This document shows positions 11,035 through 20,350 of a DNA stretch of 64,000 nt, piece after piece. The notes under the pieces are model-generated. The model was not told the origin of the DNA and ran no database searches. It saw only the letters and a program-made list of their open reading frames with translations. This DNA is from Thermoanaerobaculia bacterium. Its GTDB lineage: Bacteria; Acidobacteriota; Thermoanaerobaculia; Multivoradales; JAIOJS01. The stretch covers positions 1-64,000 of the forward strand of contig JAUIDB010000001.1 in NCBI GenBank assembly GCA_030429235.1, in the 5' to 3' direction. Numbering within the stretch: the stretch's first letter is position 1; each line of letters starts with the position of its first letter. Position numbers and translations under genes: made by a program.

Positions 11035-12453
11035 ATGAGTGCGCCGACGATCAGCTTCTTCGATCAGGTCAACCAGAACTTCGACAAGGCGGCCTCCCTC
11101 ACCGATCACGATCCCAGGCTACTGAACCAGATCAAGGCCTGCAACAGCGTCTACCGCGTCGCCTTCCCGCTCAAGCGGGACGACGGGTCGATCGAGGTGA
11201 TCCACGGCTGGCGGGCCGAGCACAGTCAGCACAAACTGCCCACCAAGGGCGGCATACGCTATAGCCTCGCCGTCAACGAGGACGAGGTGATGGCCCTCGC
11301 CGCCCTGATGACCTACAAGTGCGCCGTGGTCGACGTTCCCTTCGGCGGTGCCAAAGGCGGGATCGCCATCAATCGCCACGAGTACTCGACAGGCGAGCTC
11401 GAGCGGATCACTCGCCGCTTCACCTTCGAGCTCTACCGCAAGAGTTTCATCGGCCCCAGTATCGACGTGCCGGCCCCCGACTTCGGCACCGGGCCCCAGG
11501 AGATGTCGTGGATCGCCGACACCTACCAGGCGCTGAACAAGGAGGACCTCAACGGCTTGGGGTGCGTCACCGGCAAGCCGCTGCCTCAGGGTGGAATCCG
11601 GGGCCGAGTCGAAGCCACCGGTCGCGGCGTCATGATCGGGATCCGCGAAGCCTGCTCGAACCCGGAGGACATGAAGGCTCTCGGACTGGCGCCGGGACTG
11701 GACGGCAAGCGCGTCATCATCCAGGGCCTCGGCAACGTCGGGTACCACGCGGCACGTCTGCTCGCCGACGAAGGCGCCATCCTGGTCGGCTTCGCCGAGT
11801 ACGAGGGAGCAATCTACGATGCCAAGGGGCTCGACCTGGAAGAGGTCCTGACTCGGCGACGAGAGACCGGCTCGATCCTGAACTACGAAGCCGAGCTGAC
11901 CACCGAGAAGAGCCGGCAGGCGCTCGAGTGGGACTGCGATATCTTGATTCCCGCCGCCCTGGAGAACCAGATCACCGAAGAGAACGTCGATCGGGTGCAG
12001 GCCAAGATCATCGGTGAGGCGGCCAACGGACCGGTCACGGCTGCGGCCAACGAGAAGCTCCTCGAACGCGGGGTCTGGATCATCCCCGACACCTTCCTCA
12101 ACGCCGGCGGGGTGACGGTGAGCTACTTCGAGTGGCTCAAGAATCTGTCGCACGTCCGCTTCGGGCGGATGGGAAAGCGGTTCGAAGAGGAAGCCTACGC
12201 CCGCCTGCTGGACGCCGTCGAGGTTGCCACCGAGCGCTCCTTCACTGATCGCGAGCGCTTCTTCTTCACTCGCGGGGCCGGCGAGGTCGACATCGTGCGC
12301 TCGGGACTGGAGGAGACGATGGCCAGCGCCTACGCCGAACTGCGTCGGATCCGCGAGCTGCACGACAACGCCATCGATCTGCGAACCGCGGCCTTCATCA
12401 ACGCCATCGACAAGATCGCGCTCTGCTACGGCGATCTGGGGATCTTCCCCTAG
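11035..12453 (+). CDS. Glu/Leu/Phe/Val dehydrogenase family, probable glutamate dehydrogenase
   Basis: Interconverts glutamate and 2-oxoglutarate + ammonia using NAD(P). The 472-residue protein shows the substrate-lysine block KGGIRY, the catalytic block VPFGGAKGGI, the IDVPAPDFGTG segment and a Rossmann motif IQGLGNVGYHAA in the C-terminal half. EAANGPVTAAA and PDTFLNAGGVTVSYFEW follow, as in bacterial GDHs. The acidic residue following the glycine motif was not resolved, so NAD versus NADP preference is left open. ATG at 11035 is favoured by GGGAG 7 nt upstream; an upstream in-frame start at 10996 lacks such a site. C-terminal conservation makes truncation unlikely. Confidence 0.93.
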   Translation: MSAPTISFFDQVNQNFDKAASLTDHDPRLLNQIKACNSVYRVAFPLKRDDGSIEVIHGWRAEHSQHKLPTKGGIRYSLAVNEDEVMALAALMTYKCAVVDVPFGGAKGGIAINRHEYSTGELERITRRFTFELYRKSFIGPSIDVPAPDFGTGPQEMSWIADTYQALNKEDLNGLGCVTGKPLPQGGIRGRVEATGRGVMIGIREACSNPEDMKALGLAPGLDGKRVIIQGLGNVGYHAARLLADEGAILVGFAEYEGAIYDAKGLDLEEVLTRRRETGSILNYEAELTTEKSRQALEWDCDILIPAALENQITEENVDRVQAKIIGEAANGPVTAAANEKLLERGVWIIPDTFLNAGGVTVSYFEWLKNLSHVRFGRMGKRFEEEAYARLLDAVEVATERSFTDRERFFFTRGAGEVDIVRSGLEETMASAYAELRRIRELHDNAIDLRTAAFINAIDKIALCYGDLGIFP

Positions 12454-12544
12454 ACCCGAGCCCGACCATCGTTTCGACTCCAGCTCGCCCCGGACCACTC
12501 GAGACGGGAGCCACCCGGCCCCGTCCGCCGGTTTGTCGACCGAC

Positions 12545-12573
12545 TTGGATATTCCGTCACGACATGGCACAAT
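12545..12573 (+). promoter_or_regulatory. Candidate promoter of the PIN-PhoH gene
   Basis: TTGGAT (12545-12550), 17-nt spacer, CACAAT (12568-12573), within a locally AT-richer stretch. It is the only promoter-like signal seen in the 294-bp gap 12454-12747. The long leader is consistent with the strong Shine-Dalgarno site of the next gene. Confidence 0.35.
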
Positions 12574-12747
12574 ACTGGCCGGCACCCGATGTCGTGGATC
12601 TTTAACCCTGGCGCTACGCCCCGTTCGACCTTCCGACGCCTCGCTCAGGCCGGTTTTCCGACGAACCCGCCCGATCGAACCCGGCGTTGGCTCGAACCTC
12701 CACCATCCAAACGACCGAACCCCCGCTGACCGGCGGGAGGAGAACGC

Positions 12748-14181
12748 ATGTTCGAAAACGGGAATCCGAAGCACGATCAATCCTCGACGGAGAACGGCTT
12801 CGGCCCCGTTCCCCATCTCGGCGCGAGTCTCGACGGGACTCCAGCCCTGTCGGATCGGAAGATCTTCGTCCTCGACACTTCGGTGATCCTGTTCGACGGA
12901 GAGGCCCTCGACAACTTCGCCGAACACGACGTGGTGATCCCACTCACGGTGCTCGAGGAACTCGACCAGTTCAAGAAGGGCAGCTCGGTGATGAACCTGC
13001 AGGCCCGCGAGTTCATTCGCCAGCTCGACGCGCTGTCGGGTGACAACCTGTTGCGTGAGTGGATCCCCCTGAACGGCACGGCCGGCGGCCGGGTCCGCGT
13101 CCTGACCGAGGAACCGGGGAACGACGGCACCGGCAATCGGATCGATGCCAGCAAGGTTTTCGGCAGCCACAAGAACGACCACCGCATTCTCAACACTGCG
13201 CTGCGGCTGGAGAACGAAGCGGGGGACCGGCCGGTGATCCTGGTCTCCAAGGACATCAACCTCCGACTGAAGGCACGAGCCCTCAATCTCGTGGCGGAGG
13301 ACTACAAGACGATCGAGGTGACCGACCCGCAGCTGCACCGCGGCCACGCCACGCTCGATGTGCGGCCCGAACTGATCGATCGGCTCTACGGCGAAGGACC
13401 CCTGAACCCGCTCGAACTCGGCCTCGAGACCCCTTGCCGGAACCACTACTACATCCTGCGGTCCCCCCGAAAGTCGGCTCTCGCCGTGCTCGACGGCGAG
13501 ACCGGGCTCGTCGCCCCGCTACAGAAGGGCAGCGCCTACGGCGTCACGCCCCGCAACGCCGAACAGACCTTTGCCCTGCACGCCATCACCAATCCCCACG
13601 TCAAGGTGGTGACGCTCTCCGGCGCCGCCGGCACCGGCAAGACCCTGATCGCCCTGGCCGGCGCGCTGGAACGCCGTCGCGACTACCGCCAGATCTACCT
13701 GGCTCGTCCGATCGTGCCGCTCTCCAACCGCGACATCGGCTACCTGCCCGGCGACATCCACTCGAAGATCAATCCCTACATGCAACCCCTGTGGGACAAC
13801 CTGTCGTTCATCAAGAACCAGTTCGAGAACCGACAGAAGGAGTACAAGCGGCTCGAGGAGATGGTCGAGAACGAGAAGCTGCAGGTCATTCCCTTGGCCT
13901 ACATCCGCGGCCGCAGCTTCTCCAAGGTGATGTTCATCATCGACGAGGCGCAAAATCTCACGCCACACGAGGTCAAGACCATCATCACCCGCGCGGGCGA
14001 GGACACCAAGATCGTCCTCACCGGCGATATCTACCAGATCGACACGCCCTATCTCGACACCCGCAGCAACGGGCTGTCGTATCTGATCGACCGGCTCAAG
14101 GGGCACCCGCTCCACGCCCACGTCAACCTGGAGAAGGGTGAGCGCTCCGAACTCGCCAACCTGGCGAGCGAGCTGCTGTAG
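12748..14181 (+). CDS. PhoH-family ATPase with N-terminal PIN domain (PhoH2-like)
   Basis: PIN-PhoH proteins are predicted RNA helicase/ribonucleases. The N-terminal PIN domain (about residues 35-170) shows acidic positions in FVLDTSVILFD, LEELDQFK and the VSKDINLRLKA block. The C-terminal PhoH ATPase (about 265-475) has Walker A SGAAGTGKTLIAL and Walker B MFIIDEAQNLTP followed by VLTGDIYQIDTP. The two domains are joined in one 477-residue chain, the usual size for PhoH2. GGAGGAG lies 5 nt before the ATG. No small antitoxin-like gene precedes it, unlike the mycobacterial phoAT-phoH2 arrangement; the nearest upstream gene is glutamate dehydrogenase, 294 bp away. Confidence 0.93.
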   Translation: MFENGNPKHDQSSTENGFGPVPHLGASLDGTPALSDRKIFVLDTSVILFDGEALDNFAEHDVVIPLTVLEELDQFKKGSSVMNLQAREFIRQLDALSGDNLLREWIPLNGTAGGRVRVLTEEPGNDGTGNRIDASKVFGSHKNDHRILNTALRLENEAGDRPVILVSKDINLRLKARALNLVAEDYKTIEVTDPQLHRGHATLDVRPELIDRLYGEGPLNPLELGLETPCRNHYYILRSPRKSALAVLDGETGLVAPLQKGSAYGVTPRNAEQTFALHAITNPHVKVVTLSGAAGTGKTLIALAGALERRRDYRQIYLARPIVPLSNRDIGYLPGDIHSKINPYMQPLWDNLSFIKNQFENRQKEYKRLEEMVENEKLQVIPLAYIRGRSFSKVMFIIDEAQNLTPHEVKTIITRAGEDTKIVLTGDIYQIDTPYLDTRSNGLSYLIDRLKGHPLHAHVNLEKGERSELANLASELL

Positions 14182-14218
14182 TTCTCCGGAATCGCCGACC
14201 CCACCTCCGAGGTCTGCC

Positions 14219-15598
14219 TCAGCGGCTCTCGATCTCTGCCGCCAGATCGGACAGGAGTTCGATCGCGGCTTCGATGTCGTCGTCGCCGGTTCGCCACGAC
14301 GAGACGCTGAGACGCACCGCCGCCCGACCCTGCCAGTGGGTTGAGCCGAACCAGATCCGACCACTCGCCTCCGCCGCCCGCTGGAGAGCCAACGTCGCTT
14401 CGTCGGTGGCCAGTCGCACCAGAACCTGGTTCAGGTCGATCGAGTTGAGAACCTCGAAACCGGCGCCAGCCAGGCCCGCGGCCAGTCGCCGGGCCTGCCG
14501 ACAGTGGCGCTCGACCAGTTCGGCCACTCCTCGCCGACCGAGGGTCCGGAGGGCAGCCCAAACGGCGACCCCGCGGGCTCGGCGTGAGAACTCCAGACCC
14601 AGGTTCTTCTGACTGTCGGCCGAGGCCGAAGCGTACACGGCGTCCGAGTTCATCGCTCCGGCCAGGGCGTCGGGATCCCGACAGATGCCCATCGCTCCGT
14701 CGTAGGGGGTATTGAGCCACTTGTGGCCATCGGTCGTCCAGCTGTCCGCCCGCTCGACTCCCGTCGTGAGATACCTCCGGCTCTCGCTGGCCCGCGCCCA
14801 CAACCCGAACGCGCCGTCGACGTGAACCCAAGCTCCGGCCTCCCGGGCCCGTGGAATCAACCGCTCGAAGGGATCGAAACCACCGGTGTTGACCTCCCCC
14901 GCCTGCAAGCAGAGGATCGTGCTGGCGTCCAACCGAGGCAGCCGCTCGGGATCCACTCGGCCCTTCGGATCGACCGGCGCCCGGACCAGATTTCGAGTAC
15001 CGAAGCCGAGCAGTCGAAGCGCTTTGACCACCGTGACGTGGGCCAGATCGGGAAGCACGACGCGCACCGCGGGGGCCCCGGCGAGCCCATCGGCATCGAA
15101 GTCCCAGCCCTGGCCCTCCAGGAGTCGGCGACGAGCGGCGACGAGGCAGGCCACACCGACCGCCGAGGCCGACGTGCCGAAACTGACCGCACTCTCCCGC
15201 GGCAGATCGAGCACTTCGAGCACCCAACGTCCGGCCTGCCGCTCGATGGCGTCGGCGGCGGGGGAGTTGGTAAACGACGAGGCACATTGATCCCAGGCCA
15301 GGGCGAGCCGCTCGGCCGCCGCCGCCACCGGCAGGCTCGCCCCGATGACGAACCCGAAGTAGCGCGGCCCGTTGGAGACCACGGTGGCCGGTGAGCCCAC
15401 TTCGTCGAGCAGCCGCAGCGTGTCGACAGCCGGCCGGCCCTCTGCGGGTAGATCCTCGACCAGCTGCTCCAGGGCCGCCACGGCCTCGGGAGGCGGGAAC
15501 ACCGGCCGTCGATCGAGACTCTCGAGGTAGCGGCAGGCCCGTTCTTCGGCCTCCGCCGCCAGAGCGAGCTCCTCGCGCGTTCGGGAGTCCGAGCTCAC
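14219..15598 (-). CDS. PLP-dependent group II decarboxylase family protein
   Basis: A 459-residue fold-type I PLP enzyme resembling aromatic-L-amino-acid/glutamate decarboxylases. Visible motifs are the HVDGAFG aspartate contacting the PLP ring nitrogen and the Schiff-base lysine in DGHKWLNTPYDG. SFGTSASAVG forms the phosphate-binding region. Substrate cannot be read from the sequence. The GTG start at 15598 overlaps the TGA of the upstream PhzF gene (GTGA), so the two are translationally coupled; longer upstream starts would run through phzF antisense reading and are rejected. It converges with the PhoH gene (37-nt gap). The pairing with an isomerase/epimerase-like PhzF protein suggests a shared small-molecule pathway. 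Confidence 0.9.
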   Translation of the reverse strand: MSSDSRTREELALAAEAEERACRYLESLDRRPVFPPPEAVAALEQLVEDLPAEGRPAVDTLRLLDEVGSPATVVSNGPRYFGFVIGASLPVAAAAERLALAWDQCASSFTNSPAADAIERQAGRWVLEVLDLPRESAVSFGTSASAVGVACLVAARRRLLEGQGWDFDADGLAGAPAVRVVLPDLAHVTVVKALRLLGFGTRNLVRAPVDPKGRVDPERLPRLDASTILCLQAGEVNTGGFDPFERLIPRAREAGAWVHVDGAFGLWARASESRRYLTTGVERADSWTTDGHKWLNTPYDGAMGICRDPDALAGAMNSDAVYASASADSQKNLGLEFSRRARGVAVWAALRTLGRRGVAELVERHCRQARRLAAGLAGAGFEVLNSIDLNQVLVRLATDEATLALQRAAEASGRIWFGSTHWQGRAAVRLSVSSWRTGDDDIEAAIELLSDLAAEIESR

Positions 15599-16434
15599 GG
15601 CCGCGTCTCCTCTGCGAGGGCGACCGCTGTGCCACTGACCACGACTCCACCCGCGGCCGGTACTTCCACTCGCAGCCGGCTCGGTCGCCCCATCGCCCGC
15701 CCCTGCTCGATCTCGAAGCGCGCCGGTACCGCCAGCAACCCGGCGTCGCGGAGGTAACCACCCAGTGCGGCCGCCGCCGCTCCCGTGGCCGGGTCCTCGA
15801 CCACGCCGCCGACCGGGAAGGGGTTGCGGGAGTGGAACCGACCGGATCGCTCCCGCCAGACCAGCTGCAGTGTCGTCAGGTCCGACGCCAACATCGCAGC
15901 CCGCAAGCGCTCGAAGTCGTAGTCGAGGCCGTCGAGGGTCGCGAGCTCCCGCACCGCCAGCACCAGGTGCCAGGCCCCGGCGTAGGCGATGGCCGGAGGG
16001 ATCGACGGATCGAGCAGGTCCGCGGTCCAACCCAGCGCCCCCTCCGGAGTCCGGTGGCGCGTCGCCACCGAGGTCAACGAGGCCTCCCATCCATCGTCGC
16101 GGTGAGACACCGCCACCGGGACCATTCCCACCTTCGAGTCGAGCCGGTAGGTCCCCTCGCCCTCCCGTTGACCGAGGAGCACCCCGGCGGCGATGGTGGC
16201 ATGACCACAGAAGGAGACCTCGGCCGCCGGACTGTAGTACCGGATGGTGCGATCGCTCCCCGTCGCCGGGGCGAGAAAGGCGGTCTCGGAGTAGCCGACT
16301 TCGGTCGCAATCTCCTGCATCGCGGCCTCCGATGGCAGGTCTTCGCCGAGCCACACGCCGGCCGGGTTGCCGCCGGCCGGGTCTTTGGTGAACGCGGCGA
16401 GTCGCCACAGGGCGGAGGTTGGAGGATCAGACAT
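15595..16434 (-). CDS. PhzF-family isomerase/epimerase-like protein
   Basis: PhzF proteins have a diaminopimelate-epimerase-like double fold; PhzF itself isomerises an intermediate of phenazine synthesis, but most homologues have unknown substrates. The 279-residue protein carries the family signatures FTKDPAGGNPAGV at the N-terminus, the general acid/base glutamate in GYSETAFL, SFCGHATIAA, and GVVEDPATGAAAAALG in the second half. Start ATG 16434 has GGGAG 7 nt upstream; a TAGCAT hexamer at 16485-16480 is the likely -10. First gene of a two-gene unit with the PLP decarboxylase (4-nt overlap). No other phenazine genes are present, so phenazine synthesis is not implied. Confidence 0.92.
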   Translation of the reverse strand: MSDPPTSALWRLAAFTKDPAGGNPAGVWLGEDLPSEAAMQEIATEVGYSETAFLAPATGSDRTIRYYSPAAEVSFCGHATIAAGVLLGQREGEGTYRLDSKVGMVPVAVSHRDDGWEASLTSVATRHRTPEGALGWTADLLDPSIPPAIAYAGAWHLVLAVRELATLDGLDYDFERLRAAMLASDLTTLQLVWRERSGRFHSRNPFPVGGVVEDPATGAAAAALGGYLRDAGLLAVPARFEIEQGRAMGRPSRLRVEVPAAGGVVVSGTAVALAEETRP

Positions 16435-16530
16435 CGGCTCACTCCCGGAGGTCGTGGTTCGTGGAGCATCGAAGGGATGATGCTAGACCACCCTCGGCTC
16501 TCGACCAACGGGAGGATGGTCGATCCACAC

Positions 16531-16536
16531 TAGAAT
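16531..16536 (+). promoter_or_regulatory. -10 element for a leaderless ligA transcript
   Basis: TAGAAT followed by 6 nt and then the ligA ATG at 16543. Normal -10 geometry places the transcription start on the A of the ATG. No convincing -35 is seen. Confidence 0.55.
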
Positions 16537-16542
16537 CCCCAC

Positions 16543-18546
16543 ATGACCGCCGCCGAACGCGCCCGCGAGCTGCGCGCCCTGCTCCAGCACCACGATGACC
16601 TCTACTATCTGCGAGACGCGCCGGAGATCTCGGACGAAGCGTACGACGAGCTCTTTCGAGAGCTGCGATCGATCGAGGCCGACCACCCGGAGCTGGTGAC
16701 CCTCGACTCTCCCACCCAGCGGGTCGGCGGCGCGCCGCTCGATGGATTCCCCACCATCGAGCACGCCGCTCCCATGCTGTCCCTCGACTCGGACAAGGAG
16801 CCCGACGCCTTGCGCCGGTTCGACGAGCGCCTGGCCAAGCTGCTCGGAGAGCCTCCAACCTACGTGGTCGAGCCCAAGCTCGATGGCCTGTCGATCGAAC
16901 TGGTGTACGAGCAGGGAGTGCTGGTGCGAGCCGTCACCCGCGGTGACGGGCGCCGGGGCGAAGGCGTGACCGAGAACGTTCGCACCATCAGCTCGCTGGC
17001 CCTGCGCCTGCGGGACGACCGACGCCCCGTCCCTCCGTTCCTCTCGCTGCGCGGCGAGATCATCTTGCGGATCGCTCCCTTCGAGGCGTTGAACGAACGA
17101 CTGCTCGCCGAGGGCAAGTCTCCCTTCGCCAACCCCCGCAACGCCGCCGCGGGCTCGCTCCGGCAGCTCGACCCGCAGCTGACCGCCTCGCGACCGCTCG
17201 ACATCTACCTCTACGACATCCTCTCGGCCCCGGGACTGGAGCTGGCGAGCCAGCGCGAGGTCCACCAGGCCTTGACCGACTGGGGGCTGCGCAGCAACGA
17301 ACTGGTCGAGAGCGCCGACTCGGTCGACCAGGTCCTGGCCTACCACGCCCGGCTGGGCGCCGCTCGCGACGATCTGCCCTACGAGATCGACGGCATCGTG
17401 ATCAAGCTCGACGATCTCGCCGCGCGCGAGGGACTCGGGACAACCGCCCGCTTTCCCCGTTGGGCCTTCGCCTTCAAGTACCCTCCCCGCCGCGAGGTCA
17501 CCCGTATCCTCGACATCATCCCCAGCGTCGGACGGACCGGCGTGGTGACTCCGGTCGCCCTCATGCGACCGGTGGAGATCGGCGGCGTCACGGTGTCGCG
17601 CGCCACCCTGCACAACCGCGAGGAGGTCGAGCGCAAGGACGTGCGCAAGGGCGACCTGATCCGCATTCAACGCGCCGGCGACGTCATCCCCCAGGTGGTG
17701 GAGTGGGTGGAGGAGCCGGGACGCGAGCGCTCCGAGCCCTTTCGGATGCCGGAGCTCTGCCCCTCCTGCGACACTCCCCTGGTCGAACGCGGACCCTACA
17801 CTGTCTGCCCCAACGCCCTCGACTGCCGAGCGCAGTTGGTCGGCCGCATCGTCCATCTCGGCTCCCGCGACGCCCTCGACATCGAGGGGCTCGGCGAGGA
17901 GACGGCTCGCCTGCTCGTCGACCAGGAGCTGGTCCGCCACCTGCCGCAACTCTTCGATCTCCAGGCCGCCGACCTGGTCGAACTCGAGGGGTTCGCCGAG
18001 CTCTCGGCCAACAACCTCGTCGCCGGAATCGCCCGCTCTGGCGACGGCGCCGAGTTCGCTCGTTTCCTCTACGGGCTCGGCATTCCGGAGGTCGGGGTCA
18101 AAGTCGCGCAAGACCTGGCGCGAGCCTTCGGCTCGTTGGCCAATCTCCGTCAGGCCAATGTCGAACAACTGATGGAGGTGCGTGGCGTCGGTCCGCGCAT
18201 GTCCGAGGCGGTCACCGCCTTCTTCGCCCAGCCCGACAACGCAGAGCTGCTCGACAGCCTGCTAGACCGAGTTTCGCTGCAGGAAGGGCCGCCGGTCTCG
18301 ACGCCGGCCGCCGACGGCCCACTGGCCGGCCTCAAGGTCGTATTCACCGGGACCCTGCCGACCCTCGGTCGACGGCAGGCCAAGGAGCTCGCCGAAGCAG
18401 CTGGCGCCGAGGTCACCGGCTCGGTGAGCCGCACGACCGGACTCGTGGTCGCGGGCGAGAAGGCGGGCTCCAAACTCGAGCGAGCGGAGGCCCTCGGCGT
18501 CACGGTGGTGGACGAGGCGGAGTTCCTGCACCGACTCGAGAAGTAG
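16543..18546 (+). CDS. ligA: NAD-dependent DNA ligase
   Basis: Seals nicks in duplex DNA during replication and repair using NAD+. The 667-residue protein has the complete LigA layout: Ia domain, adenylation domain with the lysine nucleophile Lys112 in KLDGLSIEL, OB fold, a C4 zinc finger (CPSC then CPNALDC), helix-hairpin-helix repeats and a C-terminal BRCT domain (GLKVVFTGTLP). Length matches the family. The ATG is placed by a TAGAAT hexamer 6 nt upstream, which implies a leaderless mRNA; no Shine-Dalgarno is present. It is divergent from the phzF unit and followed on the same strand, after 49 nt, by the Rieske-fusion gene, which has its own strong ribosome site. Confidence 0.97.
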   Translation: MTAAERARELRALLQHHDDLYYLRDAPEISDEAYDELFRELRSIEADHPELVTLDSPTQRVGGAPLDGFPTIEHAAPMLSLDSDKEPDALRRFDERLAKLLGEPPTYVVEPKLDGLSIELVYEQGVLVRAVTRGDGRRGEGVTENVRTISSLALRLRDDRRPVPPFLSLRGEIILRIAPFEALNERLLAEGKSPFANPRNAAAGSLRQLDPQLTASRPLDIYLYDILSAPGLELASQREVHQALTDWGLRSNELVESADSVDQVLAYHARLGAARDDLPYEIDGIVIKLDDLAAREGLGTTARFPRWAFAFKYPPRREVTRILDIIPSVGRTGVVTPVALMRPVEIGGVTVSRATLHNREEVERKDVRKGDLIRIQRAGDVIPQVVEWVEEPGRERSEPFRMPELCPSCDTPLVERGPYTVCPNALDCRAQLVGRIVHLGSRDALDIEGLGEETARLLVDQELVRHLPQLFDLQAADLVELEGFAELSANNLVAGIARSGDGAEFARFLYGLGIPEVGVKVAQDLARAFGSLANLRQANVEQLMEVRGVGPRMSEAVTAFFAQPDNAELLDSLLDRVSLQEGPPVSTPAADGPLAGLKVVFTGTLPTLGRRQAKELAEAAGAEVTGSVSRTTGLVVAGEKAGSKLERAEALGVTVVDEAEFLHRLEK

Positions 18547-18595
18547 GAGATCCACGACGGCCCCACCGCCCCCCCAACTGGAAAGGAGACGACCG

Positions 18596-20212
18596 ATGAC
18601 TCGACAATCCGTGGCCCGCTGGAGCGAACTCGAAGACCGCAAGCCCGCCCACGCCCTGGTCGGCACCGTCGACCTGGTGGTCACTCGGTACGACGGCCGG
18701 GTCTCCGTCCTGTACGGCCGCTGCGCCCATCGGGGTGCCTTGATGTCCGATGGACACGTCGATGGACCCAACCTGATCTGCGGACTCCACGGCTGGGACT
18801 ACCGACTCGACACCGGGGTCTCCGAATACGACAACTCCGAGGTTCTGCCGCGCTTCGAGAGTTGGATCGAAGACGATGAGGTCTGGATCGATGCCGACGA
18901 GATCGCCCGTTGGGCGGAGGACCACCCCCAACCGTACGACCGCAGCAGTTATCAAGGGGCCTACCAGGATCCCACGGGCACGGCGGACGAGCCGCACGTG
19001 AAGCTGATCCGCAAGCTGGCCAGCGACGGGCTCGAGAAGACGGGGCACCACGGACCCAGCGCCGCGATGGGCGTGTCCCGCCGAGCGCTACCGACCTGGG
19101 AGGACCTCCAGTTCGTGGTGGCCCAGCTCCACCGCCTACCGCTGCTCGATGACGAACCGGTGGGCTCTCGACTCACCATCGGTCCGCGGGCGGCCAAGCC
19201 GCTCGAACTCGAGATCCCGATCTTCGTCTCCGACATGAGCTTCGGGGCCCTCTCCGAGGAAGCCAAGGTAGCGCTGGCCCGGGGCGCCGAACTCGCCGGC
19301 ACGGGAATCTGCTCCGGAGAAGGGGGCATGCTGCCCGACGAACAGGCCGCGAACTCACGCTACTTCTACGAACTCGCCTCCGCCCGTTTCGGCTACTCAC
19401 CGGACAAACTCCAACTCGTACAAGCCTTCCACTTCAAGGGCGGGCAGGGAGCCAAGACGGGCACCGGCGGACACCTGCCGGGAGAGAAGGTGCAGGGACG
19501 GATTGCCGAGGTGCGCAATCTCTCCCCGGGGCAGCCCGCGATCTCGCCGGCGCGGTTCCCCGACTGGACCACGATCGCCGACTTCCGGGACTTCGCGACC
19601 GAGGTCCGGGAACGAACCGGTGGCATCCCGGTGGGTTTCAAGCTCTCGGCCCAGCAGATCGAGAAGGACCTCGACGCGGCCCTCGAGATCGGGGTCGACT
19701 ACCTGATCCTCGATGGTCGCGGCGGCGGCACCGGCGCGGCACCGTTGATCTTCCGCGACAACATCTCGGTGCCCACCCTACCCGCCCTGGCCCGGGCCCG
19801 GCGCCATCTGGACCGTCGCGAGGCGAGCGACGTCACGCTGATCATCACCGGCGGTCTCCGCACCCCGGCCGACTTCGCCAAGGCACTGGCCCTGGGAGCC
19901 GATGGCGTGGCGATCGCCAACTCGGCCCTCCAGGCGATCGGTTGTCTCGGCATGCGGGCCTGCCACACCAACAACTGCCCCGTCGGCATCGCGACGCAGA
20001 AGCCACACCTGCGGCAGCGCTTGGTCATCGAACCGGCGGCGGAGCGGCTCGACCGTTTCCTCCGCGCTGCGGTGGAGCTGATGAAGGTGCTGGCCCGAGC
20101 GTGCGGGCACCGCAATCTGGCCGACTTTTCTCCCGACGACCTCACCACCTGGAAGCGGGACGTCGCCGACCTGGTCGGCGTGCCGTTTGGCGGCGTCGGC
20201 CGCACCACCTAG
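18596..20212 (+). CDS. Rieske [2Fe-2S] domain fused to glutamate-synthase-like FMN domain
   Basis: A 538-residue fusion. The N-terminal Rieske domain (about residues 5-105) has both cluster boxes: C43-x-H45 (RCAHRG) and C62-xx-H65 (CGLHGW). After a linker, residues about 150-530 match the FMN-binding glutamate synthase central domain: GEGGMLP, the QGAKTGTGGHLPG loop, GRGGGTGAAP and the cysteine segment CHTNNCPVGIATQ, where GltB ligates its iron-sulfur cluster. There is no amidotransferase domain, so it is not a complete glutamate synthase. Function is unknown; by inference the Rieske cluster feeds or drains electrons from the FMN. AAAGGAG stands 6 nt before the ATG. The stop is well defined and no partner gene is adjacent. 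Confidence 0.9.
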   Translation: MTRQSVARWSELEDRKPAHALVGTVDLVVTRYDGRVSVLYGRCAHRGALMSDGHVDGPNLICGLHGWDYRLDTGVSEYDNSEVLPRFESWIEDDEVWIDADEIARWAEDHPQPYDRSSYQGAYQDPTGTADEPHVKLIRKLASDGLEKTGHHGPSAAMGVSRRALPTWEDLQFVVAQLHRLPLLDDEPVGSRLTIGPRAAKPLELEIPIFVSDMSFGALSEEAKVALARGAELAGTGICSGEGGMLPDEQAANSRYFYELASARFGYSPDKLQLVQAFHFKGGQGAKTGTGGHLPGEKVQGRIAEVRNLSPGQPAISPARFPDWTTIADFRDFATEVRERTGGIPVGFKLSAQQIEKDLDAALEIGVDYLILDGRGGGTGAAPLIFRDNISVPTLPALARARRHLDRREASDVTLIITGGLRTPADFAKALALGADGVAIANSALQAIGCLGMRACHTNNCPVGIATQKPHLRQRLVIEPAAERLDRFLRAAVELMKVLARACGHRNLADFSPDDLTTWKRDVADLVGVPFGGVGRTT

Positions 20213-20350
20213 AAGGCGGCGTCTCCTGGTGCGGGAAACTCCGCAATTCAGCCCTGCGTAGTACTCAAGCCAACGGGCCACGGTTCGCGGTGCGTCCGTT
20301 CGATTCCGCGCTTCTTGCTCTTCTCTCGTTCACGTTTAGGAGATCCGATC

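Noticed and set aside
11119-13446. 775-codon open frame on the minus strand
   Set aside because: Antisense to glutamate dehydrogenase and PhoH, both well-recognised.
15595-16434. Phenazine biosynthesis cluster
   Set aside because: Only a PhzF-like protein is present; no other phenazine genes are nearby and the family is broad.
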